Below, in pieces: positions 25,287 through 32,902 of a stretch of 62,734 bases of DNA. The position numbers were made by a program, and so were the translations under genes. Source of the DNA: an uncultured Eubacteriales bacterium (GTDB lineage: Bacteria; Bacillota; Clostridia; Oscillospirales; CAG-272); assembly GCA_905201895.1 (NCBI GenBank), contig CAJKPX010000009.1, positions 1 to 62,734 on the forward strand. Direction: 5' to 3'. Within the stretch, counting starts at the first letter, position 1. Every line of letters begins with the position of its first letter. The notes beneath the pieces were generated by a model. It had not been told where the DNA came from. It did not search any database and saw nothing but the letters and a program-made list of their open reading frames with translations.

Positions 25287-26447
25287 ATGAAGGTAACAGA
25301 TATCAAGACCTTTGTGGTCGACTGCTTTCGCACCAACTGGGTGTTTGTGAAGGTTTACACCGACGAGGGCATCGACGGTGTGGGAGAAGGAACTCTTGAA
25401 TATAAAGAAAAAGCTCTGGTTGGAGCCATTGAGCATATCAAAAGCTATCTTGTGGGAAAAGACCCACGACAGATTGAAAAGCACTATCATGACATCTACC
25501 GCGATGCCTATTGGCGCGGCGGCGCGGTGTTGATGAGTGCCCTTTCGGCGGTGGAAATGGCACTTTGGGATATACTTGGGAAATCTCTCGGTGTACCCGT
25601 TTATCAGCTTCTCGGTGGCAAGGTGAACGAGGATTGCCGCATCTATGTCAACGGTTGGTTTGCAGGTGCGAAGGAGCCCGAGGAGTTTGGCAAAAAGGCA
25701 AAGGAGGCGGTCAAGCGCGGTATAACTGCGATGAAATGGGACCCCTTTGGCAAGAGCTATCTGCAAATTTCCAATCAGGACCTCGACAAAGCTCTCCGCT
25801 GCATTGCGGCAGTTCGCGATGCGGTTGGAGATCAGGTTGATCTTCTGATCGAGGCTCACGGACGCTTTGACGTTCCAACGGGAATTAAAATCGCACAAGA
25901 GGTGGCGCAGTTTAAGCCCATGTTCCTCGAGGAGCCCGTGCCGCCCAACAATATAGAGGCTCTTGAGGCAGTGCGCGCAAAATCCCCTGTTGCGATCTCG
26001 GCAGGAGAGCGGCTCTACACACGTTTTGATTACAATGAGCTGTTCCGTCGCCGTGCTTGCGATTACATTCAGCCCGATATCTCCCATGCGGGAGGCATTA
26101 TGGAGCTCAAAAAGATCGCGGCGATCGCCGAGGCGAATTATATTCCCTTCGCGCCCCATAACCCATCGGGACCCATTGCAAATGCCGCGACCTTACAGCT
26201 TGCGGCTTGCTGCCCGAATTTCTGTATACTTGAGATCATGTACAGCGACGTGGATTGGCGTCGGGACGTGACCGATGAAAGCCTCATTTACGAGAGCGGT
26301 CGCATCAAGATTGGAGACAGACCCGGACTTGGCATTGAACTCAACGAGGAGGCGTGCCTTGTGCATCCTTACGTGGAACACAATCTCCGTCACTACACGG
26401 GGGCTCTGACCGATATCAGACCTGCAAAAACCGAGTTTTATTTTTGA
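25287..26447 (+). CDS. Enolase-superfamily sugar-acid dehydratase (galactonate dehydratase-like)
   Basis: A 386-aa mandelate racemase/muconate lactonizing family enzyme. Visible are the N-terminal capping domain, the WDILGKSLGVPVYQLLGG signature (about residues 94-111), AMKWDPFG, the metal ligand segments IEAHGRF and FLEEPVPP, ISAGERLYTRFD, and APHNPSGPIANAA with the catalytic His. The pattern resembles D-galactonate dehydratase and related acid-sugar dehydratases, which remove water from aldonic acids to give 2-keto-3-deoxy acids. It lies 31 bp after the glycosidase and 8 bp before an SDR. Confidence 0.88.
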   Translation: MKVTDIKTFVVDCFRTNWVFVKVYTDEGIDGVGEGTLEYKEKALVGAIEHIKSYLVGKDPRQIEKHYHDIYRDAYWRGGAVLMSALSAVEMALWDILGKSLGVPVYQLLGGKVNEDCRIYVNGWFAGAKEPEEFGKKAKEAVKRGITAMKWDPFGKSYLQISNQDLDKALRCIAAVRDAVGDQVDLLIEAHGRFDVPTGIKIAQEVAQFKPMFLEEPVPPNNIEALEAVRAKSPVAISAGERLYTRFDYNELFRRRACDYIQPDISHAGGIMELKKIAAIAEANYIPFAPHNPSGPIANAATLQLAACCPNFCILEIMYSDVDWRRDVTDESLIYESGRIKIGDRPGLGIELNEEACLVHPYVEHNLRHYTGALTDIRPAKTEFYF

Positions 26448-26455
26448 GGTGTGCT

Positions 26456-27235
26456 ATGAAAACTGTACTTATCACAGGCGCCTGCATCAACACGGGTGTT
26501 GCAATTGTGGAAAAATTCGCCTCCGAGGGATATAACGTAATTTTTACGGGACGAAACTCGGAAAAAGTACACGCGGCGGAAAAAGAATACAAAGCAAAAT
26601 TTCCCGGCGTGCAAATAATTGGTTACCACATCGACTCACTCCTTGACGAGCGAACGGTGGACGAGGAGTCCGCAAAGAAAATGTTTGCCGACATTGACGC
26701 ACAGGGACTTTTCGTGGATACCCTCGTGCTCAACGCAGCCGATCAGGGGCTTGGGCAGAAGATATTTGAAAATCCTCTGACCGATTTTATGAAGGTCATC
26801 AACACCAACGTGGTTTGGAATTACTGCCTTTCGGAGCAGGCGGCGCGGCGCATGAAGGAGCATGGCGGCGGCAACATCGTGTTCGTCAATTCCAACACCG
26901 CCTACCGTGCAATCCCCGATCGCGTGGCATACGTTGCATCAAAGGGGGGACAGCTTGGGCTCATGCGCGCGCTGGCGCTTGACCTCGGGAAATACGGCAT
27001 TCGCGTCAATGCGGTGCTCCCCGGCATGATCAGGACCGACCGTTGGGAGAAAAATCCCGAGTTCTATGCAAACGTACCGTCGCGCTACACGCCGATCGGC
27101 GACGTGGCGGTTGGCGAGGATATTGCCGATGCGGTATACTATTTCGCTGCGCATGCAAGGAACACCACAGGCGCCGAGCTTGTGGTCGACGGAGGAAATA
27201 CAATCCAGCTCTATCCCATCATACCGAATGATTGA
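26456..27235 (+). CDS. Short-chain dehydrogenase/reductase
   Basis: A 259-aa classical SDR. It has a cofactor-binding turn GACINTGVAIVEKF near the N-terminus (the usual TGxxxGxG is altered), the NNAG-like region LVLNAAD, a catalytic Ser in FVNSNTAYRAI, and the YxxxK motif as YVASK (about residue 162). It is probably an oxidation step in the same sugar-acid pathway as the two genes upstream. The ATG at 26456 is chosen; the upstream in-frame ATG lies inside the dehydratase gene. A terminator follows 10 bp after the stop codon. Confidence 0.88.
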   Translation: MKTVLITGACINTGVAIVEKFASEGYNVIFTGRNSEKVHAAEKEYKAKFPGVQIIGYHIDSLLDERTVDEESAKKMFADIDAQGLFVDTLVLNAADQGLGQKIFENPLTDFMKVINTNVVWNYCLSEQAARRMKEHGGGNIVFVNSNTAYRAIPDRVAYVASKGGQLGLMRALALDLGKYGIRVNAVLPGMIRTDRWEKNPEFYANVPSRYTPIGDVAVGEDIADAVYYFAAHARNTTGAELVVDGGNTIQLYPIIPND

Positions 27236-27244
27236 AAGCAAAAA

Positions 27245-27273
27245 AAGGGGCTGCGTCATTGGCGCAGCCCCTG
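27245..27273 (+). terminator. Terminator of the GH39-dehydratase-SDR cluster
   Basis: GGGGCTGCGTCA / TGGCGCAGCCCC forms a tight stem preceded by AAAAAA. It is followed by a second small hairpin (AAAAAGCCGACGGTAGGCTTTTTT, 27277-27302) with a T-tract. The 27,300-27,360 stretch holds two more short hairpins, GCTCGTGAAACGAGC and TGATGGTGTTTAGCCATCA. Confidence 0.8.
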
Positions 27274-27414
27274 CGCAAAAAAGCCGACGGTAGGCTTTTT
27301 TGACGCGCGTTATTTGCGTTTTTTGCTCGTGAAACGAGCAAAAATGATGGTGTTTAGCCATCAAGCAAAAAAGACGGGGGTTATTGAATCAGAATTTTTT
27401 ATCTCTTAAGATGT

Positions 27415-28251
27415 TCATTTTCTTGCCAACACGCTTTTCTTACGTAAACAGATTATCAAACAGACGGTCCATAAAATCGGAGGCAAACACAGAAACGCAT
27501 TCAGCATGAAAGAAAAAACATTGCTGGAAAGACCGATATCGAATGTGTTATTGTACTTTATGTAACTGAAATAACCAAGAATTGATGATGATACATAAAA
27601 AGACTTGCTATTCATTTTGAGGTTATTGGCATCTACCTTTGTATTATGCCAAATCGAAATCTTCGATTGATATCTTACAGCCCCCGATAAAGTAATATTA
27701 GAAGTTCCGCTACAACATAAGATCAATTCATCGGTATCGATGTCATATATATTTGCATCGGTCCCTTCGTATGAAAAATCCACATACATTCTGTTACATT
27801 TGGGTGCTTGATAATCAAGAATGATCTTACTATCAACAAACAGCGTGGATATCGGTGCATATACAGTAACTTCAAATTTATCAAAATCAACATATAATCC
27901 CGCATCAAAATCATACTCTACATCATCAACATGGACAGGAACGTAACAATCATCTGTAAACGTAATAACTAACACACTACCAACCGTATCATCAGCGGTA
28001 GCAATTTTTAGTTTATCAAAGACATCAGAATTTGTTGTGATCTCAACACGGTACTCTGCGCTATCTACTATTTTTAAGACGGGAGTTGCATTAAGCATTC
28101 CCGTTTTCTTGGAAAAATTTGTGAGCGAATCAATGTCATTAAGAAAATCGAGTCTATCGAAAGCATCAAACTTAAACTCCTTTGTTGCAATCTCTCCGTT
28201 AAATGTTTCGACGGCATACTCGGGATCAAGACTTTCATCACGCGTAAGGAA
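27415..28251 (-). pseudogene. Broken or start-less gene: membrane-tethered beta-rich protein
   Basis: The longest ATG-started reading is 227 aa (from 28098). However, coding sequence clearly continues upstream in the same frame (DESLDPEYAVETFNGEIATKE and onward) to the TGA that ends the gene at 28252, with no ATG or GTG. The sequence looks like the C-terminal part of a beta-rich (DUF4097/DUF2807-like) protein ending in one membrane span (about residues 195-217: FLCLPPILWTVCLIICL) and a basic tail. It may have lost its N-terminus by deletion, or it may start at 28098. The region is AT-rich compared with its neighbours. Confidence 0.55.
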
Positions 28252-28752
28252 TCAAAATTCATCCTCGTCAATAGGTGTTTGAGAGAAGTTCCCATCGCCC
28301 ACAGGATAAAGCGTGTATTCCCATGTATATTCTGCGAAGTCCAGAAATTCATCATCCTTTGCATAACCTGTGTGCTTGCCGAAAAGGTGCTTGTATCCAT
28401 ACCAAGTGCTACCGGATGCAAAATAAACTTGCAAGTATTCACACGGCACACCTACGGTTACTGTTTCACCTGCTCTCACATAAAAGCTCAGCCTTTCAGC
28501 GCCTGATCTCGTTTTCAACTTCACAACGCAGGATGCTCCGCGCGATGCAGTTATGGTAAGTTCCGACTCGCCATAGACTTCGATACCAGACAGAATCTCA
28601 CCGCTTTTCGGCTCTGCAACGGGAGTAAGGTCTGAATCCTCGGAAAGATTAACTATGATAACGATGGCGATAATGGCAATGATAACTCCATAGACAATGA
28701 GTTTTTGCCTTGTGGATGGCGGTTTTCCTTGTGTGGCGTATCTATAAACCAT
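28252..28752 (-). CDS. Membrane-anchored protein of unknown function
   Basis: A 166-aa protein with one N-terminal membrane span (about residues 18-37: VYGVIIAIIAIVIIVNL) and an extracytoplasmic domain. The C-terminal part (YKHLFGKHTGYAKDDEFLDF, TWEYTLYPV, TPIDEDEF) looks conserved in style but I cannot name the family. AAGGAGAAGAT precedes the ATG. It lies 18 bp after a lipoprotein gene, and its TGA is followed in the same frame by more coding-like sequence belonging to the broken gene downstream. Confidence 0.72.
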   Translation of the reverse strand: MVYRYATQGKPPSTRQKLIVYGVIIAIIAIVIIVNLSEDSDLTPVAEPKSGEILSGIEVYGESELTITASRGASCVVKLKTRSGAERLSFYVRAGETVTVGVPCEYLQVYFASGSTWYGYKHLFGKHTGYAKDDEFLDFAEYTWEYTLYPVGDGNFSQTPIDEDEF

Positions 28753-28770
28753 ATCTTCTCCTTGACTAGT

Positions 28771-29451
28771 TTATTTTGTTTTTATATATTTGTTGTATTT
28801 GGTGACAGCTTCCTCGTAAGTCATTTTATTGTGTTGTGCTAGCAATGCTAGAATATTGTTTACTGTCGGTTTATTTATTTCTTTCGTTAGTACAGCGATA
28901 TCATCTTCTATGGCATCTATTTGCTTCGAATATATAGCACTCGTTTCTTTATACTCATCTTCTAATTTCTGCTCAGCCCTTTTATACGGTCCATCTCCCT
29001 TTCCAAATCCCATGCTCGCCATTTTTTCCGGGAGAGCTTGCAATTCTCTTTGATATTGACCATAAGCTTCGCTCGCAAGTTTTCGCACCTCCGACAGTTC
29101 ACTATTAAGATCGCTCAGTTGTATAGAAAGCCCTAACAGATAGTTCGATTCCTCCATTGCGTATAGCTGCTGGAATATTTGTTTGTTCAATTCTTCTAAA
29201 GCCTCTAAATATTCATCCAAACTAGTTTCTGTTGTAGACTCAATCTCGGTAAACGATTCTAATTCGGCGGTAGTATCGAGCACAATATCATTGGACGTAT
29301 CGGTGGCATCGGTGGCAGCAGTAGCCGTAGACTCCTCTTGCTCTTTGGTACTAACCTCGAAATCAAATTGAAAATACTCGCTAATATCACATGAGGCAAG
29401 ACACGAACACATTAAGGATATCGACAGTATAATTAAAATCAATCTCTTCAT
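28771..29451 (-). CDS. Lipoprotein with coiled-coil region
   Basis: A 226-aa lipoprotein with signal peptide and lipobox CLASC (Cys21 predicted). A Thr/Glu/Ala/Asp-rich linker (about residues 36-80) leads to a helical, charged region (about 80-205) with coiled-coil spacing, including LEALEELNKQIFQQ and IEDDIAVLTKEIN. The function is unknown. It is the first gene of a small AT-rich cluster (27,400-29,450) whose base composition differs from the neighbouring metabolic genes and which lies next to the cotJ-interrupting element. Confidence 0.75.
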   Translation of the reverse strand: MKRLILIILSISLMCSCLASCDISEYFQFDFEVSTKEQEESTATAATDATDTSNDIVLDTTAELESFTEIESTTETSLDEYLEALEELNKQIFQQLYAMEESNYLLGLSIQLSDLNSELSEVRKLASEAYGQYQRELQALPEKMASMGFGKGDGPYKRAEQKLEDEYKETSAIYSKQIDAIEDDIAVLTKEINKPTVNNILALLAQHNKMTYEEAVTKYNKYIKTK

Positions 29452-29861
29452 GATTTTTCACTTTCACATTTTTGCCTGCCGGCATTTAATACATATTTGA
29501 AGTCACTCCGAGGGCGTTGTTTGTGTGACGCTTCTCTCCGCTCTTCCCTTATTTACCCTTATCACCCAAGCACGATTATTAATATAATAATTTTACCATA
29601 AAATGTATATATTTTAAATCCGCAATTTTCACAAAAATCTATCTTGAGCACTGTATATATTGCGCAGTTCAAATTCAGTGCTGACAAAATAGCTGATGCC
29701 ATCGCAAAGGCGATCGGGAAATAAGGGAAAGCCCAAGAGCGATGAGGCTCTTGGGCTTTTGATTATGTACTTTTTCAATGACGAGCTTATCACACGCCGC
29801 AAGGAATATCTACGGCAGGACGGCTTGAAAACAAGCCGTCCCCTTTTTGGAGTGTATTTGG
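29452..29861. other. Intergenic stretch with two hairpins
   Basis: No convincing gene. It holds an AT-rich part (29,570-29,640) that could contain the promoter of the minus-strand lipoprotein gene. A strong hairpin lies at 29728-29760 (AAAGCCCAAGAGC / GCTCTTGGGCTTTT). A second lies at 29817-29848 (GGACGGCTTG / CAAGCCGTCC, followed by CCTTTTT on the plus strand). One or both may end the cotJ transcript arriving on the minus strand, although the minus-strand T-tracts are poor. Confidence 0.5.
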
Positions 29862-30288
29862 TTATTTTTGCAACCTTCTCGCCTTATCAAACGCGGGATT
29901 GATGGCGTAAAAATTCTTGCTGTCAAGATGCTCCTGCGTGATGCGAAGGGCGTCGGCGAAGCGTTGATAGTGCACGACCTCGCGCTCGCGCAGATATTTG
30001 ATGGGATCGCGCACGTCGGGATCATCGCAAAGGCGCAGAATGTTGTCGTAGGTCACGCGCGCCTTCTGCTCTGCCGCCAGGTCCTCGTTGAGGTCTGCGA
30101 TTACGTCGCCCTTGATGCCAACGTATTTCATGTCCATCGGAACACCGGATGCGGCAACGGGATAGATGCCCGTGGTGTGGTCGACAAAATAGGTGGCAAA
30201 TGGGCTATTGGCAATCTCCTCCTCCTTGAGGTTTCGCGTCAGCTGATAGAGGATCGCAGCCACCATCTCCAGATGCGCGAGCTCCTCG
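29862..30288 (-). CDS. cotJC: cotJC, 3' part (spore coat manganese-catalase-like protein; interrupted)
   Basis: C-terminal two thirds of CotJC, a spore-coat protein related to manganese catalases. Visible are EELAHLEM at the break, YFVDHTTGIYPVAASGVP, DLNEDLAAEQKARVTYDNIL and LREREVVHYQRFADAL. E-x2-H motifs of this kind carry the dimanganese ligands. The gene is cut between Thr63 and Glu64 by the element at 30289-38128. The remaining 5' part is at 38129-38316. Joining 38316-38129 to 30288-29862 gives 615 nt, a 204-aa protein in frame. Without excision the longest ATG-started product is 134 aa and lacks part of the active site. Confidence 0.95.
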
Positions 30289-30325
30289 GTGCCTACTTGA
30301 CATTTAAAATTGTTTATGATATAAT
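30289..30325 (+). promoter_or_regulatory. attL with built-in integrase promoter
   Basis: Core GTGCC at 30289-30293, then the attP right arm TTTAAAATTGT at 30303-30313. The same bases hold a perfect sigma-A promoter: TTGACA (30297-30302), a 17-bp spacer and TATAAT (30320-30325), reading into 30358-32434. The recombinase would have to bind over its own promoter, which suggests autoregulation. Confidence 0.85.
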
Positions 30326-30357
30326 AAGGGAAACAATCTTAAAAGGAGTAATCACCT

Positions 30358-30687
30358 ATGGAAATCATCAAAAACTACCGAGATATACTTGAAATCCTTT
30401 ATAAATTCTTCCCGAGAATGTCAAAAGCTCAATTAAAGAAAGTAACCGAAATTGAGGACGATTACCTTTTAACAATTTACCTTATCTCTGCATATAATGT
30501 GTTTGAAGTAACACGGCATATGGAGAGAAGCTATATGATAACAAATCCAGATGCCCTAATAATTACAGCGGTTGAAGTACAAGAATTGCTGAAAACTGTT
30601 AAGGCATATGCAAAGGATGTTATTATCGAAAAGACGGAAATAAAAGCTATTGATTTAGAAAACAAAAAGGAAAATAAAAATGGGTGA
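30358..30687 (+). CDS. Small protein overlapping the serine recombinase gene; possible accessory factor
   Basis: A 109-aa, probably all-helical protein with no motif I recognise. Its N-terminus is NYRDILEILYKFFPRMSKAQL and its tail is strongly charged (IDLENKKENKNG). AAAAGGAGTAATCACCT precedes the ATG. It overlaps the start of the recombinase gene by 8 bp and shares its promoter, so translation is probably coupled. In other large-serine-recombinase elements a small adjacent protein can be the recombination directionality factor or a regulator; that role here is a hypothesis from position only. Confidence 0.78.
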   Translation: MEIIKNYRDILEILYKFFPRMSKAQLKKVTEIEDDYLLTIYLISAYNVFEVTRHMERSYMITNPDALIITAVEVQELLKTVKAYAKDVIIEKTEIKAIDLENKKENKNG

Positions 30688-32434
30688 ATTAAAAGTTATC
30701 AAACCTAAAGAACGCCCCTTAAAGATTGACGATGATGGCTCATATAGAGTTTGTGCCTATTGCCGAGTGTCAACAGATTTGGAACAAATTAATTCATTGC
30801 AATCTCAAATTGAATTTTTCGAAGATTATTTTGAGGATTATCCAAATTGGACAAAAGTAGATATATTTGCGGATGAAGGCATTAGTGGTACATCATTAAA
30901 CAAAAGAGATGAATTTAATAGAATGTACTCTATGGCAATAAGCGGAAAAATTGACATCATCTTAACCAAAGAGGTATCGAGATTTTCAAGAAACATTCAA
31001 GATTTTTTGAATATTATAAAGGAGCTATCGGCACATAATGTTTATGTATATTTTCTTTCCGACAACCTCTATACAGAACGCCCCGAGGATATTCCTACCC
31101 TAACGGATTTAATTTATAAAGCTCAATTGGAGAGTGAAAAAACATCTCGCCGTGTACAATGGGGACAAGAACGCAAAATGCGTAAAGGTGTTGTTTTTGG
31201 TCGCAAAGAAATGTATGCATATAGAATCGTCAAAGACGAATCTGGCAAACAGCACTTTGCTATTGTTGAAGATGAAGCGGACGTAGTCCGCGCCATCTTC
31301 AATTGGTTTGCTTCGGGTGATGGAACGCATACTATTGCGAGGCGATTAGAACAACAAGGCAAGAAAACACAACGCTATAAAAACGGATGGACTAACACGG
31401 TCATTCTTCGCATTCTTCGTAATGAAAAATATGTGGGTGATTTGCTTCAGGGTAAAACATATACCGAAAACGCTCTTTCACACAAAAAGCTGTATAATCG
31501 TGGTGATAGGAATATGTATTACATTAAAGACCATCACCCCGATGAAGCAATTATTGATCGAGAGCTATGGGATAGAGTTCAAAGACTGCTTGAAGAAAAA
31601 GCCCCCTCGGAAGAAATTAAGGCTAAACATTCTAATCGATATTGGACTTCGGGCAAAATATATTGTGGCTTATGTGGTGGTCGATATGTAAGCTATCGAA
31701 AAAAGCAAAAGAACACCGCCTATAAGGCGTGGGTTTGCTTTGAAAATCATGCCAGAGGACAATACAAGCAAGTAACGCTTGATACCGGAGAAATTACTTA
31801 TGTCGGGTGTAATGCTCTACGTGTGAATGATAGAGTGCTTAAAAACGCTTTGTTTGACCTCATAACAGAGGTTATTAAACCTCAAAAGGAGAGCATTATT
31901 GCATCTATTAAGGCTGAATTGGTAAAAGAACACAAACCACAAGACACGCAAAAAGAGATTGCCAAACTTCAAAAAGAAATTTTCGACCTTGATAATAAAA
32001 TTCAAAATTGGTTTGAGCAAAAGGTAGAAGCGGAAAGTCAAGACGATAAAGAACGATTTAAGCGAATGATAGACAAGCATAGCCAAAGACTTTCCGATAT
32101 GCGTGAGCAACTTGCAGAACTTAAATCCAAAGGCGATTCCATTGATGATGCAACAACCCACATAAACGATTGCATCGCAGAATTGGAAAGGATTGTATCT
32201 TTGCAAGATGATGAAATCAATGAGGGATTGTATGAACGCATTACAAAAAAGATTGTGGTTTATCCTTTGAATGTGCTTGAATTACATCTTTCTTTCTTGA
32301 CATCACCCATTCGTTTGCAATATCAAACAAGTGGTAAAGGTGATTATTACAAAACGATTTTTATCATTCTCAATCAAAACGAATTTGACGAGCTTATGAA
32401 AACCGCTCCACGTAATGAAATCGCAGATATATAG
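30680..32434 (+). CDS. Large serine recombinase (integrase/excisionase)
   Basis: A 584-aa site-specific recombinase. The N-terminal resolvase domain has VCAYCRVSTDLEQINSLQSQ, with the catalytic Ser in RVS (about residue 30), and EVSRFSRNIQDFLNI. The 'recombinase' DNA-binding domain (about 165-280) has RRLEQQGKKTQRYKNGWTN and ILRNEKYVGDLLQGK. The zinc ribbon (about 330-390) has YCGLCGGRY and cysteines further on. A long coiled coil (about 415-500, KLQKEIFDLDNKIQNWFEQK onward) precedes the C-terminus. All parts needed for activity are present. It lies at the left end, next to attL, as expected for the enzyme that moves the element. Confidence 0.95.
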   Translation: MGELKVIKPKERPLKIDDDGSYRVCAYCRVSTDLEQINSLQSQIEFFEDYFEDYPNWTKVDIFADEGISGTSLNKRDEFNRMYSMAISGKIDIILTKEVSRFSRNIQDFLNIIKELSAHNVYVYFLSDNLYTERPEDIPTLTDLIYKAQLESEKTSRRVQWGQERKMRKGVVFGRKEMYAYRIVKDESGKQHFAIVEDEADVVRAIFNWFASGDGTHTIARRLEQQGKKTQRYKNGWTNTVILRILRNEKYVGDLLQGKTYTENALSHKKLYNRGDRNMYYIKDHHPDEAIIDRELWDRVQRLLEEKAPSEEIKAKHSNRYWTSGKIYCGLCGGRYVSYRKKQKNTAYKAWVCFENHARGQYKQVTLDTGEITYVGCNALRVNDRVLKNALFDLITEVIKPQKESIIASIKAELVKEHKPQDTQKEIAKLQKEIFDLDNKIQNWFEQKVEAESQDDKERFKRMIDKHSQRLSDMREQLAELKSKGDSIDDATTHINDCIAELERIVSLQDDEINEGLYERITKKIVVYPLNVLELHLSFLTSPIRLQYQTSGKGDYYKTIFIILNQNEFDELMKTAPRNEIADI

Positions 32435-32483
32435 CAACCAAAGCAGATAGGGATTATTCTCTGTCTGCTTTTCTTACTGGTTC

Positions 32484-32531
32484 AACAAGGTGTTATAACG
32501 CACGAAGTGCGCCATAACACCTTGTTTCTTT
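32484..32531 (+). terminator. Terminator of the recombinase operon
   Basis: AACAAGGTGTTATAACGCAC / GTGCGCCATAACACCTTGTT is a 20-bp stem with one mismatch and a 3-nt loop, followed by TCTTTT. It lies 50 bp after the recombinase stop codon. Confidence 0.88.
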
Positions 32532-32534
32532 TGC

Positions 32535-32614
32535 TCGAACATTTTTCTTTGATATCACAAAGCGATAGCTCTATAATACTGCTACAAGGTGGTGATTTTA
32601 TGCCGTTCAAGTAG
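32535..32614 (+). promoter_or_regulatory. Promoter with TCGAACA motif and a four-codon reading frame
   Basis: TCGAACA (32535) is followed 14 bp on by TTGATA (32549-32554), a 17-bp spacer and TATAAT (32572-32577). Downstream AAGGTGGTGATTTT is an excellent ribosome binding site for ATG CCG TTC AAG TAG (32600-32614), a four-codon frame (MPFK). This is one of three promoters in the element preceded by TCGAACA. Confidence 0.6.
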
Positions 32615-32636
32615 TAGAACAAAAAATTCGCAGGGG

Positions 32637-32681
32637 TCGAACACTTTTTAATTATGACCATTTTCGACGCTTGCATATAAT
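32637..32681 (+). promoter_or_regulatory. Second TCGAACA promoter
   Basis: TCGAACACTTTTT (32637) precedes TATGAC (32653-32658), a 17-bp spacer and TATAAT (32676-32681). It could transcribe the 32903 gene with a long leader. The leader includes the inverted repeat CAAAACAAATGA / TCATTTTGTTTTG (32687-32713). The rest of 32,714-32,902 contains no gene. Confidence 0.55.
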
Positions 32682-32902
32682 TTAAAAACAAAACAAATGA
32701 ATCATTTTGTTTTGAGCTCACCTCGTATAGAGGTGTCTAACCAGTATGGAAAGTAAGCACACATTGTTAGGGTAAAGGAGTTGCATATCATCTTACGTAT
32801 CTGCTCTGTAAGAGCTGTCTTTCCACCAGTAAAAGAAACGCACACGCTATAAAGTGATGTGTACCGACCAAAAATTTTAATATAAGGAGATCTTACAATT
32901 TT

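Noticed and set aside
28252..28254. TGA read-through joining two same-frame segments (UGA recoding or selenocysteine)
   Set aside because: Many genes here end normally with TGA (for example nagB and rluD), there is no evident SECIS-like hairpin, and the upstream product looks complete, so gene decay is simpler.
29696..29902. Plus-strand frame of 68 aa between the AT-rich island and cotJC
   Set aside because: It has no ribosome binding site and includes two hairpins and the end of cotJC; better explained as intergenic sequence.
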